From Massilia varians (GTDB lineage: Bacteria; Pseudomonadota; Gammaproteobacteria; Burkholderiales; Burkholderiaceae_D), in NCBI RefSeq assembly GCF_027923905.1, contig NZ_AP026966.1, positions 4,651,001-4,715,000 of the forward strand: a stretch of DNA of 64,000 nucleotides, written 5' to 3'. The first letter of the stretch is position 1; every line of letters begins with the position of its first letter. The position numbers and the translations under genes were made by a program. The notes under the pieces are model-generated. The model saw only the letters and a program-made list of their open reading frames with translations, was not told where the DNA came from and did no database searches. Of the stretch, positions 18,318 to 27,324 are shown piece by piece.

Positions 18318-18346
18318 ATTATACGCCGAAACGGTCTTTTAGGCAA
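18318..18346 (-). promoter_or_regulatory. Sigma-70 promoter of initiator tRNA
   Basis: On the minus strand TTGCCT (-35, 18341-18346) and TATAAT (-10, 18318-18323) are exactly 17 bases apart, and the tRNA begins 13 bases after the -10 box. This is a near-consensus strong promoter. Confidence 0.85.
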
Positions 18347-18476
18347 ATGCAATCCGTCCCCGGTGTGCGATTGCAGCACGGCCGCGCTCGCCCATGCGCA
18401 CTTCCGCACACGCCGGCAGCGGCCCAGGGCCGGCAATTCAGTGTAAAGTAAGCACATCTCAACCTGCCGCTGACCT

Positions 18477-19058
18477 ATGAAATTCTGTTCCGAGTGCGCC
18501 CATCCTGTCGCCCTGGCCGTTCCCGAGGGCGACAACCGGCCGCGCTACGTCTGTCCCCACTGCCACACGATCCACTATCAGAATCCCAAGCTGGTCATCG
18601 GTTCGATTCCCGTCTGGGAACAGGACGGCAAGCTACAGATCCTGCTGTGCAAGCGCGCGATCGAACCGCGCTACGGCTACTGGACCTTGCCGGCCGGCTT
18701 CATGGAGAACGAGGAAACCACCGAGCAGGCCGCCGTGCGCGAGACCGAAGAGGAAGCCGGCGCCGACGTCGAACTCGGCAAGCTGTTCACCCTGCTCAAC
18801 GTCGCCCACGTGCACCAGGTGCACCTGTTCTATCTGGCGCGCCTGCGCAATCTCGACTTCGCGCCGGGCGAGGAAAGCCTGGAAGTGCAGTTGTTCACCC
18901 AGGACGACATCCCCTGGGACGAGCTGGCGTTCCCGACGGTACGCAGCACGCTGGAACTCTTCTTTGCCGACCGCGTCAAAGTGCGCGAGGGTGGCAGCTA
19001 CGGTTTTCATAGCCGGGATATCGTGCGCCCGATGCTGGCTCCCCGCGAACCCGACTGA
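18477..19058 (+). CDS. Nudix hydrolase with N-terminal zinc ribbon
   Basis: A 193-residue protein. The N-terminus has a zinc-ribbon (FCSEC and VCPHCH). The Nudix box GFMENEETTEQAAVRETEEE continues into AG and matches Gx5Ex7REUxEExGU. Such proteins hydrolyse nucleoside diphosphates linked to a second moiety; zinc-ribbon members include NADH pyrophosphatase-like and ADP-ribose hydrolases. The exact substrate is unknown. It starts 12 bases upstream of aat in the same direction. Confidence 0.92.
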   Translation: MKFCSECAHPVALAVPEGDNRPRYVCPHCHTIHYQNPKLVIGSIPVWEQDGKLQILLCKRAIEPRYGYWTLPAGFMENEETTEQAAVRETEEEAGADVELGKLFTLLNVAHVHQVHLFYLARLRNLDFAPGEESLEVQLFTQDDIPWDELAFPTVRSTLELFFADRVKVREGGSYGFHSRDIVRPMLAPREPD

Positions 19059-19070
19059 CCGCAGAACGCC

Positions 19071-19796
19071 ATGATTCCCTGGCTCGAGCCGACATCGCCG
19101 TTTCCCGACGTGTCCGAGGCGCTGACGATCGACGCCCCCGGCCTGCTCGCGGCCGGCGCCGACCTCTCGCCGCAGCGCCTCCTGCTGGCCTACCAGAACG
19201 GCATCTTCCCGTGGTTCTCGGAAGGCCAGCCCATCCTGTGGTGGAGCACCGACCCGCGCATGGTGCTGCGTACCGAGCGCTTCAAGCTCAGCGACAGCCT
19301 GAAGAAAACCTTGAAGCGCGTCGAGCGCAGCCGGCTCGCGGGCGGGCCCTGGGACGTGCGCTTCGACACCGCCTTCGAAGACGTGATGCGCGCCTGCGCC
19401 GCCCCGCGCAAGGACGGGCCGGGCACCTGGATTTCGGAAGACATCATCGACGGCTATACCGGCCTGCATGCCATGGGCTATGCCCATTCGTCCGAGGTCC
19501 GCTACGAAGGCGAGCTGGTCGGCGGCGCCTACGGCGTCTGCATCGGCCGCATGTTCTATGGAGAATCGATGTTCGCCCGGGTGTCGGACGCGTCCAAGGT
19601 GGCCCTGGCCTACCTGGTGGCCTTCCTGCGCAGCCAGGGCGTCGCGATGATCGACTGCCAGCAGGAGACCGGCCACCTGGCGTCGCTGGGCGCCGCGCCG
19701 ATTCCGCGCAGCGCGTTCCTGGCGCACCTGCGTCAGGCCATCCGCGAGCCGGCCATCACCCGCTGGGAGATTGTGCCACCTCTAGGGAAGCACTGA
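19071..19796 (+). CDS. aat: Leucyl/phenylalanyl-tRNA-protein transferase
   Basis: A 241-residue transferase that adds Leu or Phe to proteins with N-terminal Arg or Lys, marking them for ClpS-ClpAP degradation (N-end rule). Recognised by [31 protein letters not shown] and SVE-like [11 protein letters not shown] blocks. The last codons (GKH-stop) fall inside the left arm of the palindromic element at 19784-19948, so the native C-terminus may have been altered. It forms a functional pair with bpt downstream. Confidence 0.95.
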   Translation: MIPWLEPTSPFPDVSEALTIDAPGLLAAGADLSPQRLLLAYQNGIFPWFSEGQPILWWSTDPRMVLRTERFKLSDSLKKTLKRVERSRLAGGPWDVRFDTAFEDVMRACAAPRKDGPGTWISEDIIDGYTGLHAMGYAHSSEVRYEGELVGGAYGVCIGRMFYGESMFARVSDASKVALAYLVAFLRSQGVAMIDCQQETGHLASLGAAPIPRSAFLAHLRQAIREPAITRWEIVPPLGKH

Positions 19797-19948
19797 TTTA
19801 TTCATGGCGGCGGCCTCGACCACGAGAAAATGCGCCCTGCAGCGTTGTAAATCCTCGCGATACCACGCGGTATCGCTGCGGTTTACGCCTTGCCGGACAC
19901 ATTTTTCGTGTTCGATTCCTGCTCGCCAGAATAAATCAGTACTTCCCT
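19784..19948. repeat. 165-bp palindromic (MITE-like) element between aat and bpt
   Basis: The terminal arms 19784-19803 (AGGGAAGCACTGATTTATTC) and 19929-19948 are inverted repeats with one mismatch in 20. The interior is also imperfectly palindromic, with a central perfect hairpin GCGATACC-ACGC-GGTATCGC at 19857-19876 and the flanking segments around 19818-19835 and 19900-19918 roughly complementary. No protein is encoded. The aat stop codon (19794-19796) lies within the left arm. No clear target-site duplication was seen. It could be a non-autonomous element or a large transcription-termination structure. Confidence 0.6.
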
Positions 19949-20048
19949 GGGCGCCGGGTCCTGAAGGCGGCACCGTTGGCTGCCTAACAGTGACACCGGC
20001 CTGATTTCGTTAAAATAGGATCATCACGTCGTCTCGAGAGCTTTTTGC

Positions 20049-20777
20049 ATGACGCACCTAAATGACCTGCCTTTCGCAACGCTGCAGTTCTACACGACGG
20101 CGCCTTATCCCTGCAGTTATCTCGACGCGCGCCAGGCCCGTTCGCAAGTCGCCACGCCTTCGCACCTGATCAATGCCGACGTCTATTCCGAACTGGTGCG
20201 CAACGGATTCCGCCGCAGCGGCATCTTCACCTACCGCCCCTACTGCGACGGCTGCCAGGCCTGCATCCCGGTGCGCGTCAAGTGCGAGGATTTCACGCCC
20301 AACCGCACCCAGCGCCGCGCCTGGAAACGCCACGGCGACCTGGTCGCGATGGTGGCCAACCTGGCGTTCTCGGACGAGCACTACGCGCTCTACCTGCGCT
20401 ACCAGACCACCCGCCACGTCGGCGGCGGCATGGACCAGGACAGCCGCGACCAGTACGCCCAGTTCCTGCTGCAGAGCCGGGTGAACACCCGGCTGGTCGA
20501 GTTCCGCGAACCCGACGGCCAGTTGCGCATGGTGTCGATCATCGACGTACTGTCCGACGGCCTGTCGTCCGTGTATACCTTCTTTGACCCGGACGTGCAG
20601 GGCGCGTCCTTCGGCACCTACAACGTCATGTGGCAGGTCAACCAGGCGCGCGAACTCGGCCTCCAGTATGTCTACCTGGGCTACTGGATCGAGCAAAGTC
20701 CGAAGATGGCCTACAAGATCAACTTCCGTCCGCTCGAAGCGCGCATCGGCGGCGTATGGGGCGTGCTGGAACGCTGA
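20049..20777 (+). CDS. bpt: Aspartate/glutamate leucyltransferase (arginyltransferase family)
   Basis: A 242-residue protein of the Bpt/Ate1 family that transfers leucine from Leu-tRNA to N-terminal Asp or Glu, complementing Aat in the N-end rule pathway. Blocks seen: APYPCSYL at the N-terminus, [20 protein letters not shown] around residue 50, and [17 protein letters not shown] near residue 210. It begins 252 bases after aat with the palindromic element between them. A pyrD-derived fragment begins at its stop codon. Confidence 0.94.
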   Translation: MTHLNDLPFATLQFYTTAPYPCSYLDARQARSQVATPSHLINADVYSELVRNGFRRSGIFTYRPYCDGCQACIPVRVKCEDFTPNRTQRRAWKRHGDLVAMVANLAFSDEHYALYLRYQTTRHVGGGMDQDSRDQYAQFLLQSRVNTRLVEFREPDGQLRMVSIIDVLSDGLSSVYTFFDPDVQGASFGTYNVMWQVNQARELGLQYVYLGYWIEQSPKMAYKINFRPLEARIGGVWGVLER

Positions 20778-21026
20778 GGACCTATCCCAGTAGGGAATGA
20801 TTCGTTGCCGGCGCTGTGAAATGACGGGAGTCACTTACGATGAGTCCCCCAGGTCCGACAAGTTCTCCTGCATTCCCTCGTTCGCCTGCTGCTGTTCTCG
20901 CTCGACGCCGAGCAAGCCCACGACCTGACCATGCCGCTGCCGCGCCGCCGAGCCAGACTCGCGCACGGTCGTGGGCATCATCTTCCCAAACCCGGTCGGC
21001 CTGGCCGCCGGCCTGAACAAGACGTA
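20777..21026 (+). pseudogene. Broken copy of the pyrD leader and 5' end
   Basis: This 250-base stretch aligns base for base, with small indels, to 23173-23460 at the intact pyrD: the leader CCTATCCCAGTAGGGAATGA matches CCTATCCCGATAGGGAATGA, and CTCGACGCCGAGCAAGCCCA and GGTCGGCCTGGCCGCCGGCC are shared. The position equivalent to the pyrD ATG reads AGG, and there are frame-breaking deletions in the middle. Homology stops after codon equivalent AAC-AAG. It is a decayed partial duplication, not a gene. Confidence 0.85.
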
Positions 21027-21031
21027 AGAGT

Positions 21032-22762
21032 TCAGGGAACTCTGATGACAAACGTCGCCGAGGCCCCCTGCCTGATCGTTCCCGACACCATTGATCCCCC
21101 GTCCTGAAAAGTGAGGCCGCCACTCAGCGTGATTTCGTATGTGCCGACATCATCCGGAGCAACGGTTGCAGTAATCGAAAGGCTCGCTGTTCCGGATCGG
21201 AGAGCGCCGATTGAACAGCGGTTCGCGCCACCAATGGCTGTGACGCATATTTGTTTCCCGTTGATGGAAACAGAGAAGGCATCGTCCGTCAGGGTACCGT
21301 TATCCCGGACCTGGACATTTCCATCAATATTTTGTCCGATACATGCATGCGGATCGACTTTGCTCCCCTTCCTGAAAATTTCCCCACTCGGAGCGTATTC
21401 CACGTGCAAGTGCGAGGCCTGTGAGCCTCCAGAGTTATCAGATAAGGCAATCGCTTCCCCTGCGATAACCGTGTCGCCCACCGACACCTTGATGTCTCCC
21501 GTCTGCAAATGGGCATACAGCGACTTACTGCCATCCTCGTGCTCGATCACTACGTAATTTCCCCAGCCCTTCACCTTCTTCCCACTACGTGGATCGGGTT
21601 TTGGGAGCGGGCGCTCGTCAAAGCCGACCTTGAATACTTTGCCGTCCGCCATCGAAAGAACCTTAGTACCGTCTGCCGCGCGGTAGTCGACGCCATAATG
21701 TTTTTTTGGAGGGTTATATGCACCAGTCACGGTCAGACTGGCAAGCGGGGCCTGAAGATTAGCCCCTTCGCACTCGGATACTGCGGATGCGGCCAAACGC
21801 ACCGTGTCCGCGGGCGCTGAAAAATCGAGTGACCCGGGAATGGCGAAGCGAGGCCAAGGGCGGGCTGCCTCAGCCTCTCCCGACTTTCCCAGTGCACTGC
21901 TCGGTGCCATAGTCCTTACAGGTGAGGTCGGCTTCGTGCGTGTAGACCCGACCACGATGACTGCCTCCCACGTCTCATCGACATTGCGGCGGTTCGTGAA
22001 CATGTCGGGATCGAGAGCGAAGCGCAACGTTTTGTTGCCGGCATCGTATGCGGATGAGGCCAGCTCGAAACTGTCCAGTACTTCCTCTCCACCGTCCTGG
22101 AATATTTGAACGAAAACCTGCGCTTCATCGTTTTCCTGCATGCGGGCCGCCAGTTCGGGATCAAGGTTCGCTATGACCGTCAGTGTTTTCAGCGGTTTTA
22201 ACTGACCAGTATTGACCCGGATCTCTTGTTTCGCCCTAAGGGGTGCAGTAAACATCTGAGCAGTCAACTCGAACTCGGCGGCAGTTACCGAATTCTCGGT
22301 AGCCCAAACTCCAATACGCGTAGGTCCCGGGAACGTTGCTTCCGGCACCTCAACAGTTGCGACTTGAGCCAGCGTCAGGGTAGCCGCAGCAGTGCCCACA
22401 GCCACCGACACTGCCGGTGTTCTGATGTTGACAGTGCGCGTCGCCGATGCTGTCGCCCCATCGTTGTCAGTCAGTGTCAGCTTCACCACGAACGAACCCG
22501 AAGTACCGTAGGTATGCACTGGTGACGATTCAACACTGCGGGTGCCATCTCCGAAATCCCAAGCGTACGAAACGATCGTTCCGTCGCTATCGACGCTTCC
22601 CTTGGAGGAAAATGCATAGCTTGTAATCTGCTCAGCCGATTCCTGTGATGCCGAGAACACCACTGTCGGAGCTTGATTGTCGGCGCGGCGATCGCATCCG
22701 ACTTGCAGCACAACTGCCGCGATGAGCAACATCAACCCAATGCCGTTCCGGTGGTGAGACAT
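21032..22762 (-). CDS. Lipoprotein with PKD domain and M23 (LytM-type) peptidase domain
   Basis: A 576-residue predicted lipoprotein (lipobox LQVGC, Cys23). Residues about 31-113 form a PKD-type beta sandwich with YAWDFGDGT and a conserved HTY. A middle region of unknown fold follows. Residues about 350-475 are an M23 peptidase domain with HYGVDYRAADG (H355, D359), LYAHLQTGD and HLHVEY (H451, H453), so the zinc-binding set looks complete and it may cut peptidoglycan cross-links. The last 95 residues are an unrecognised beta-rich domain. Base composition is clearly lower in GC than the flanks. GGAGGAATGAC precedes the ATG. It sits between fragments of pyrD and an aldo/keto reductase, suggesting acquisition by transfer. 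Confidence 0.85.
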   Translation of the reverse strand: MSHHRNGIGLMLLIAAVVLQVGCDRRADNQAPTVVFSASQESAEQITSYAFSSKGSVDSDGTIVSYAWDFGDGTRSVESSPVHTYGTSGSFVVKLTLTDNDGATASATRTVNIRTPAVSVAVGTAAATLTLAQVATVEVPEATFPGPTRIGVWATENSVTAAEFELTAQMFTAPLRAKQEIRVNTGQLKPLKTLTVIANLDPELAARMQENDEAQVFVQIFQDGGEEVLDSFELASSAYDAGNKTLRFALDPDMFTNRRNVDETWEAVIVVGSTRTKPTSPVRTMAPSSALGKSGEAEAARPWPRFAIPGSLDFSAPADTVRLAASAVSECEGANLQAPLASLTVTGAYNPPKKHYGVDYRAADGTKVLSMADGKVFKVGFDERPLPKPDPRSGKKVKGWGNYVVIEHEDGSKSLYAHLQTGDIKVSVGDTVIAGEAIALSDNSGGSQASHLHVEYAPSGEIFRKGSKVDPHACIGQNIDGNVQVRDNGTLTDDAFSVSINGKQICVTAIGGANRCSIGALRSGTASLSITATVAPDDVGTYEITLSGGLTFQDGGSMVSGTIRQGASATFVIRVP

Positions 22763-23034
22763 GTCATTCCTCCAATAGTCGCGAACGTTGGTCGCACTGC
22801 CGTATTCGGTGAGGGAGGAACTACCGTGGCAGTGGATGCGCAGGCAAGGTTCACAATCGTGAGCGAGTACGACTCCGCCATGAAATCGATACCGCTACGG
22901 TATTTCTCCCTACGTAGCCTACTGCGACTTTGGAGAATAGACTTTGGCAACATCAGCTTGGTTGAGATAGTTTGACATCCGTCACTGTATTCTGGACAGT
23001 TACAATGACGAGTATCGTGCGGAACCCTGATCTG
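22763..23034. other. Intergenic stretch upstream of the M23 lipoprotein
   Basis: This AT-richer stretch should hold the promoter of the minus-strand lipoprotein gene. I see no convincing -35/-10 pair, RNA gene or repeat. It ends where homology to the aldo/keto reductase gene begins. Confidence 0.4.
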
Positions 23035-23172
23035 ATCGGGTCGACCGTCATCGGGGCCGCCAGTCTCGCGCCGCTGAAGGAGATCATCGATGCGGCCGAC
23101 CTGGTACTGTCAGAGGACGTCGTCAAAAGGATGGACGAGATCCATGCGCGCCACATGAACGCAGAACGCTAA
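23035..23172 (+). pseudogene. 3' fragment of an aldo/keto reductase gene
   Basis: About 46 codons ending in a proper stop match the C-terminus of the intact aldo/keto reductase at 24303-25349: GSTVIGAASLAPLKEIIDAA here corresponds to ASTIIGATTLAQLKENIDAA there, and both end near DEIHAR plus 6 residues. No upstream part of the gene is present. It directly precedes the pyrD leader, as an intact gene would if it had once stood there. Confidence 0.85.
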
Positions 23173-23245
23173 GAACCTATCCCGATAGGGAATGAGTCGT
23201 CGCTGGCGCTGTAAAATGGCGGCAGTCATTCACGATGAGTCCCCC

Positions 23246-24289
23246 ATGTCCGACAAGCTCCTGTACTCCCTCGCCCGCCCGCTGCTGTTCTCGCTCGACG
23301 CCGAGCAAGCCCACAACCTGACCCTGCCGCTGCTGCGCCGCGCCGCCGCGCTCGGCCTCACCAGGCTATCGGGCCGCCCGGCGCCGGACCCGCGCACGGT
23401 CATGGGCATCACCTTCCCGAATCCGGTCGGCCTGGCCGCCGGCCTGGACAAGGACGGCGCCTACATCGATGGGCTGGCCGCGCTCGGCTTCGGCTCGATC
23501 GAGATCGGCACCGTGACGCCGCGCCCCCAGGGCGGCAACCCGAAGCCGCGCATCTTCCGCCTGCCGCAGGCGCAGGGCATCATCAACCGCATGGGCTTCA
23601 ACAACGGCGGCGTGGATGCCTTCGTGGCCAACGTGCAGGCCTCACGCTTCTATCAGGACAAGCAGGGCGTGCTCGGCCTGAACATCGGCAAGAACGCCGA
23701 CACCCCGATCGAGCGCGCCGCCGACGATTACCTGCACTGCCTGCGCAAGGTCTACCCCTACGCCAGCTACGTGACGGTCAACATCTCCTCGCCGAACACC
23801 AAGAACCTGCGCCAGCTCCAAGGCGAGTCCGAGCTCGACGCCCTGCTGGCGCAGCTGAAAGAAGAGCAGCTGCGTCTGGCCGACCAGCACAAGCGCTACG
23901 TGCCGGTGGCGCTGAAGATCGCCCCCGACATCGACGGCGACCAGGTGCGCAACATCGCGGGCGCGCTGCTGCGCCACAAGATCGACGGCGTCATCGCCAC
24001 CAACACCACGCTCAGCCGCAGCGCCGTGCAGGGCATGCAGCATGGCGAGGAAGCCGGCGGCCTGTCGGGCGCGCCGGTGTTCGAACTGTCGAACACGGTG
24101 ATCCGCCTGCTCAAGGCCGAGCTGGGCGACGCCCTGCCCATCATCGGCGTGGGCGGCATCATGCGCGGCGAGGACGCGCGCGCCAAGATCACGGCCGGCG
24201 CGCAGCTGGTGCAGCTGTATAGTGGGCTGATCTACGCCGGCCCGGCGCTGGTGCGCGACACCGCCGCCGCGCTGCGCCAGGCCAGGTAA
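23246..24289 (+). CDS. pyrD: Dihydroorotate dehydrogenase (quinone), class 2
   Basis: A 347-residue FMN enzyme of the membrane-associated class 2, which oxidises dihydroorotate to orotate with quinone in pyrimidine synthesis. The amphipathic N-terminal extension ([16 protein letters not shown]) anchors it to the membrane. Other blocks: [34 protein letters not shown] with the catalytic serine region, and [14 protein letters not shown]. The ATG at 23246 is supported by homology; an in-frame ATG at 23192 is in the leader. A degraded copy of its first 70 or so codons lies at 20777-21026. Confidence 0.96.
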   Translation: MSDKLLYSLARPLLFSLDAEQAHNLTLPLLRRAAALGLTRLSGRPAPDPRTVMGITFPNPVGLAAGLDKDGAYIDGLAALGFGSIEIGTVTPRPQGGNPKPRIFRLPQAQGIINRMGFNNGGVDAFVANVQASRFYQDKQGVLGLNIGKNADTPIERAADDYLHCLRKVYPYASYVTVNISSPNTKNLRQLQGESELDALLAQLKEEQLRLADQHKRYVPVALKIAPDIDGDQVRNIAGALLRHKIDGVIATNTTLSRSAVQGMQHGEEAGGLSGAPVFELSNTVIRLLKAELGDALPIIGVGGIMRGEDARAKITAGAQLVQLYSGLIYAGPALVRDTAAALRQAR

Positions 24290-24302
24290 CGCGGGAGGAA
24301 TC

Positions 24303-25349
24303 ATGGAACGCAGGCAGCTGGGACAAACCGATCTGATGGTATCGAAGGTGTGCCTCGGCACCATGACCTTCGGCGAGCAGAACACCGAGGCCGAGGCGCA
24401 CAGCCAGCTCGACTACGCGCTCGAGCGCGGCATCAACTTCATCGATACCGCCGAGATGTATCCGGTGATGGCGCGGCGCGACACGCAAGGCCTGACCGAG
24501 CGCTACATCGGCAGCTGGCTCAAGAAAACGGGCCGCCGTGCCGACGTGGTGCTGGCCACCAAGGTCGCGGGGCCGAACAAGATGATGCCCTGGATCCGCG
24601 GCGCCAACCACAACCTCGACGCGACCAACATCCGCGCCGCCGTCGAGGACAGCCTGCGCCGCCTGCACACCGACCACATCGACCTGTACCAGATCCACTG
24701 GCCGAGTCGGAACCTGCCGATCTTCGGCGCCAACAGCTTCGATCCGGAAGGCGAACGGCCGGCAGTGCCAATCCATGAAACGCTCGAGGCGCTGGACGAC
24801 ATGGTGCGGGCGGGAACGATCCGCCACATCGGCGTATCGAACGAAAGCACCTGGGGCGTGTGCCAGTACATCAAGCGCTCGGAGCAGCGCGGCCTGCCAC
24901 GCATCGCCACGGTGCAGAACCTGTACAACCTCACCGCGCGCTACTTCGAGACCAGCCTGATGGACGAGGCCTGCTACCGCGAAGGCGTGAGCCTGCTGGC
25001 CTACAGCCCGCTGGCCTTCGGCCAGCTGACGGCCAAGTATCTCGACGATCCGAACGCGCAGGGCCGCCTGACCGTCTTCCCGAAGGGTTGGAGCCCGCGT
25101 TATGTGCGCCCCGCCGTGCTGGCGGCCACTGCCGAATATGCGGCGCTGGCGCGCGCGAACGGCATGTCGCCTGCCCAGATGGCCCTGGCGTGGTGCTATT
25201 CGCGCTGGTTCGTGGCGTCGACCATCATCGGCGCGACCACGCTCGCGCAGTTGAAGGAGAACATCGATGCAGCGGACTTGGCACTGCCAGCGCACGTGCT
25301 GAAAGGGATCGACGAGATCCACGCGCGCTACGTGAATGTGGGGCAGTAA
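24303..25349 (+). CDS. NADP(H)-dependent aldo/keto reductase (Tas-like)
   Basis: A 348-residue TIM-barrel reductase close to E. coli Tas. The catalytic tetrad is visible: Asp and Tyr in NFIDTAEMYP, Lys in LATKVAGP, His in DLYQIHWPSR. The C-terminal cofactor region reads ASTIIGATTLAQLKENI. It probably reduces aldehydes or ketones; the physiological substrate is unknown. It starts 13 bases after pyrD with GGGAGGAATC as ribosome site, so it is likely cotranscribed. A second, truncated relative lies upstream of pyrD at 23035-23172. Confidence 0.92.
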   Translation: MERRQLGQTDLMVSKVCLGTMTFGEQNTEAEAHSQLDYALERGINFIDTAEMYPVMARRDTQGLTERYIGSWLKKTGRRADVVLATKVAGPNKMMPWIRGANHNLDATNIRAAVEDSLRRLHTDHIDLYQIHWPSRNLPIFGANSFDPEGERPAVPIHETLEALDDMVRAGTIRHIGVSNESTWGVCQYIKRSEQRGLPRIATVQNLYNLTARYFETSLMDEACYREGVSLLAYSPLAFGQLTAKYLDDPNAQGRLTVFPKGWSPRYVRPAVLAATAEYAALARANGMSPAQMALAWCYSRWFVASTIIGATTLAQLKENIDAADLALPAHVLKGIDEIHARYVNVGQ

Positions 25350-25367
25350 GCCAGCCTCAATAGGGCA

Positions 25368-26249
25368 TCAATCGCCGCTGCGGCGGTAGGTCGACGCGAT
25401 GTTGGGCGACACATAGATGCCGTACGGCCCCAGCGCCGCCACTGCCTTGAAGTAGATGCGCTTGCACAGCCCCAACAGGCCGCCCCGCCCTCCGATGTGG
25501 GGCTGCGCCGTGCGGTAGTGCGCATAGTCTTCGAACTGCAGGAATGACGAGGTACGGCGGAAATCGTGGAGTGCGGCGAATACGCGACCCGGCGTCCAGA
25601 ACAGGTTATTGTCCTGCATGTGGGCGCGCCGGAACAGCCGTGCGTAAACGTCGCGCGCAGACAGCGGCAACCAGTGGCAGAACGGCAGTTCGGTATCATG
25701 CCCGATGACCGGAAACAGCTTGTTCGGCGAGGTAATCACCAGCACGTCGCGCGTGATGCGTGCGAGTTCGCGAAGATAGGCCGGATCGATGCCGGTATGC
25801 TCGATCACCTCGATGCAATAGGCAGCATCGACCGACCGGTCGGGAATGGGCAGGCTGGCGATGGAGGCATTGATCCACTCCATGCGCTCGGCGACGCCGA
25901 GGATCCCGGCAATTCTACGCGCCGCCTCGAGCCGCGCTTCGCCGTATTCCACCACCACCACGCGGGCCTTGGTACGGAGTGCGAACGCGCAGGCCAGCCA
26001 GCCGTAGCCGGCACCGATGTCCGCGACGACTGCCGGCTCCGGCTGCACGCGCAGCAGCGGCTCGACAAAATTGTGGACATAGGAATCGATGACGGCGTTC
26101 AAGTCGAGCCCGGCATACTCGCTATTGCGGAAATGGTCGACGCAGCGGATACGGGCGATCGCGTCGTCGGACAACCAGCGTCCCGGGGCCGACGCTTCGG
26201 TTAGTGCCGGTTCGTCCGTTTCGTCTGCCAGGAGGGTGGAGTTGGACAT
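25368..26249 (-). CDS. Class I SAM-dependent methyltransferase
   Basis: A 293-residue protein. The SAM-binding motif I is VVADIGAGYGWLACAFAL around residue 80, followed by the acidic end of strand 2 (VVVVEYG) and a motif IV-like SVDAAYCIEVIEHTG near residue 145. This is a methyltransferase-11-like Rossmann fold. The acceptor is unknown; no neighbouring gene tells the substrate. It converges with the aldo/keto reductase gene. A perfect inverted repeat lies just upstream of its start and may control it. Confidence 0.85.
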   Translation of the reverse strand: MSNSTLLADETDEPALTEASAPGRWLSDDAIARIRCVDHFRNSEYAGLDLNAVIDSYVHNFVEPLLRVQPEPAVVADIGAGYGWLACAFALRTKARVVVVEYGEARLEAARRIAGILGVAERMEWINASIASLPIPDRSVDAAYCIEVIEHTGIDPAYLRELARITRDVLVITSPNKLFPVIGHDTELPFCHWLPLSARDVYARLFRRAHMQDNNLFWTPGRVFAALHDFRRTSSFLQFEDYAHYRTAQPHIGGRGGLLGLCKRIYFKAVAALGPYGIYVSPNIASTYRRSGD

Positions 26250-26255
26250 GGTTAT

Positions 26256-26284
26256 TACCTGTTATTGTCATTATGTAACAGGTA
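26256..26284. promoter_or_regulatory. Candidate operator: 9-bp inverted repeat upstream of the methyltransferase
   Basis: TACCTGTTA (26256-26264) and TAACAGGTA (26276-26284) are perfect inverted repeats separated by 11 bases, 7 bases upstream of the methyltransferase ATG on the minus strand. The AT-rich context and spacing are typical of a dimeric repressor site. The binding protein is unknown. Confidence 0.45.
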
Positions 26285-26378
26285 TTCTATGCTCTCTGCC
26301 CTCCTCTATCACCCCTTGCAACTAAAAAAATGTGCAAATACAACAAACGTCAACGGGCGCTCCCGCTGCGGTAACACA

Positions 26379-27314
26379 TCAGGCGTCGTCGGTGGCCTGC
26401 AAGGCCTTCTCGATATCCGAGCGCGTGTAGCCCTGGGCGAAGCGCTCGATGAAGTGGTAGGCATAGGCCCGCAGGTACGCGCCCTTGCGCACGGCCAGGC
26501 GCGTCACGTTCGGCGCGAACAGGTGCGAGGCTTCGATCGCCCGCATCCCCTTGTCGCGCCCGTGGTCGAAGGCCATCGAGGCGACGATGCCGACACCCAT
26601 CCCCAGCGACACGTACTGCTTGATGACGTCCGAGTCCATCGCGGTCAGCACGATGTCCGGCGCCAGCCCGGCTTCCACGAAAGCGGCGTCGATGTGGCTG
26701 CGGCCGGTGAAGCCGACGTCGTAGGTAATCAAGGGATGCTCGGCCAGGTCTTCCAGGCGCAGCGGCTGGTTTGAGGAAAAGATCGGGTGCCCTTCCGGCG
26801 CCACGATCAGGTGGCTCCAGCGATAGCACGGGAAGGACACCAGGTCCGGGAAGGCCGACAGGCCTTCGGTCGCGATGCCGATGTCGGCCTTGCCCGACAG
26901 GACCCATTCCGCGATGTGTTCCGGCGCGCTTTGCTGCAGGGCGATGCGCACGCCAGGGAAGGCGTTGCGGAAGGACTGCACCACCTGCGGCAGCGCATAG
27001 CGCGCCTGGGTGTGGGTTACGGCGACGGTGAGGGTGCCGCTGTCCTGGGCCGCGAACTCGGCGCTGGCCTGCTGCAGGTTCTCGGCCTCGACCAGCAGGC
27101 GCTCGACGATCTTCAGGATGCCTTTACCTGGCGGGGTCAGGCCGGTCAGGCGCTTGCCGTTGCGCTCGAAGATCACGACGCCCAGCTCTTCCTCGAGTTC
27201 GCGGATCTGGCGCGACACGCCGGGCTGCGAGGTGAACAGCGCATTGGCGACCTCGGTCAGGTTGAAGTCGCGGCGTGCGGCCTCGCGCACGGAACGCAGT
27301 TGTTGGAAGTTCAT
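26379..27314 (-). CDS. cysB: CysB-type LysR family transcriptional regulator
   Basis: A 311-residue LysR regulator of the CysB/Cbl subgroup. The N-terminal winged helix begins NFQQLRSVREAARRDFNLTE, the hallmark of CysB, with the recognition helix ALFTSQPGVSRQIRELE. The C-terminal domain would bind acetylserine or thiosulfate/sulfate-type effectors. The ATG at 27314 is chosen because it aligns with the family N-terminus; the frame upstream runs into cysA. It lies 10 bases after cysA as the last gene of the sulfate transporter operon, so it probably controls its own operon. Cbl remains an alternative identity. Confidence 0.88.
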   Translation of the reverse strand: MNFQQLRSVREAARRDFNLTEVANALFTSQPGVSRQIRELEEELGVVIFERNGKRLTGLTPPGKGILKIVERLLVEAENLQQASAEFAAQDSGTLTVAVTHTQARYALPQVVQSFRNAFPGVRIALQQSAPEHIAEWVLSGKADIGIATEGLSAFPDLVSFPCYRWSHLIVAPEGHPIFSSNQPLRLEDLAEHPLITYDVGFTGRSHIDAAFVEAGLAPDIVLTAMDSDVIKQYVSLGMGVGIVASMAFDHGRDKGMRAIEASHLFAPNVTRLAVRKGAYLRAYAYHFIERFAQGYTRSDIEKALQATDDA

Positions 27315-27324
27315 ATGCCCGCCT

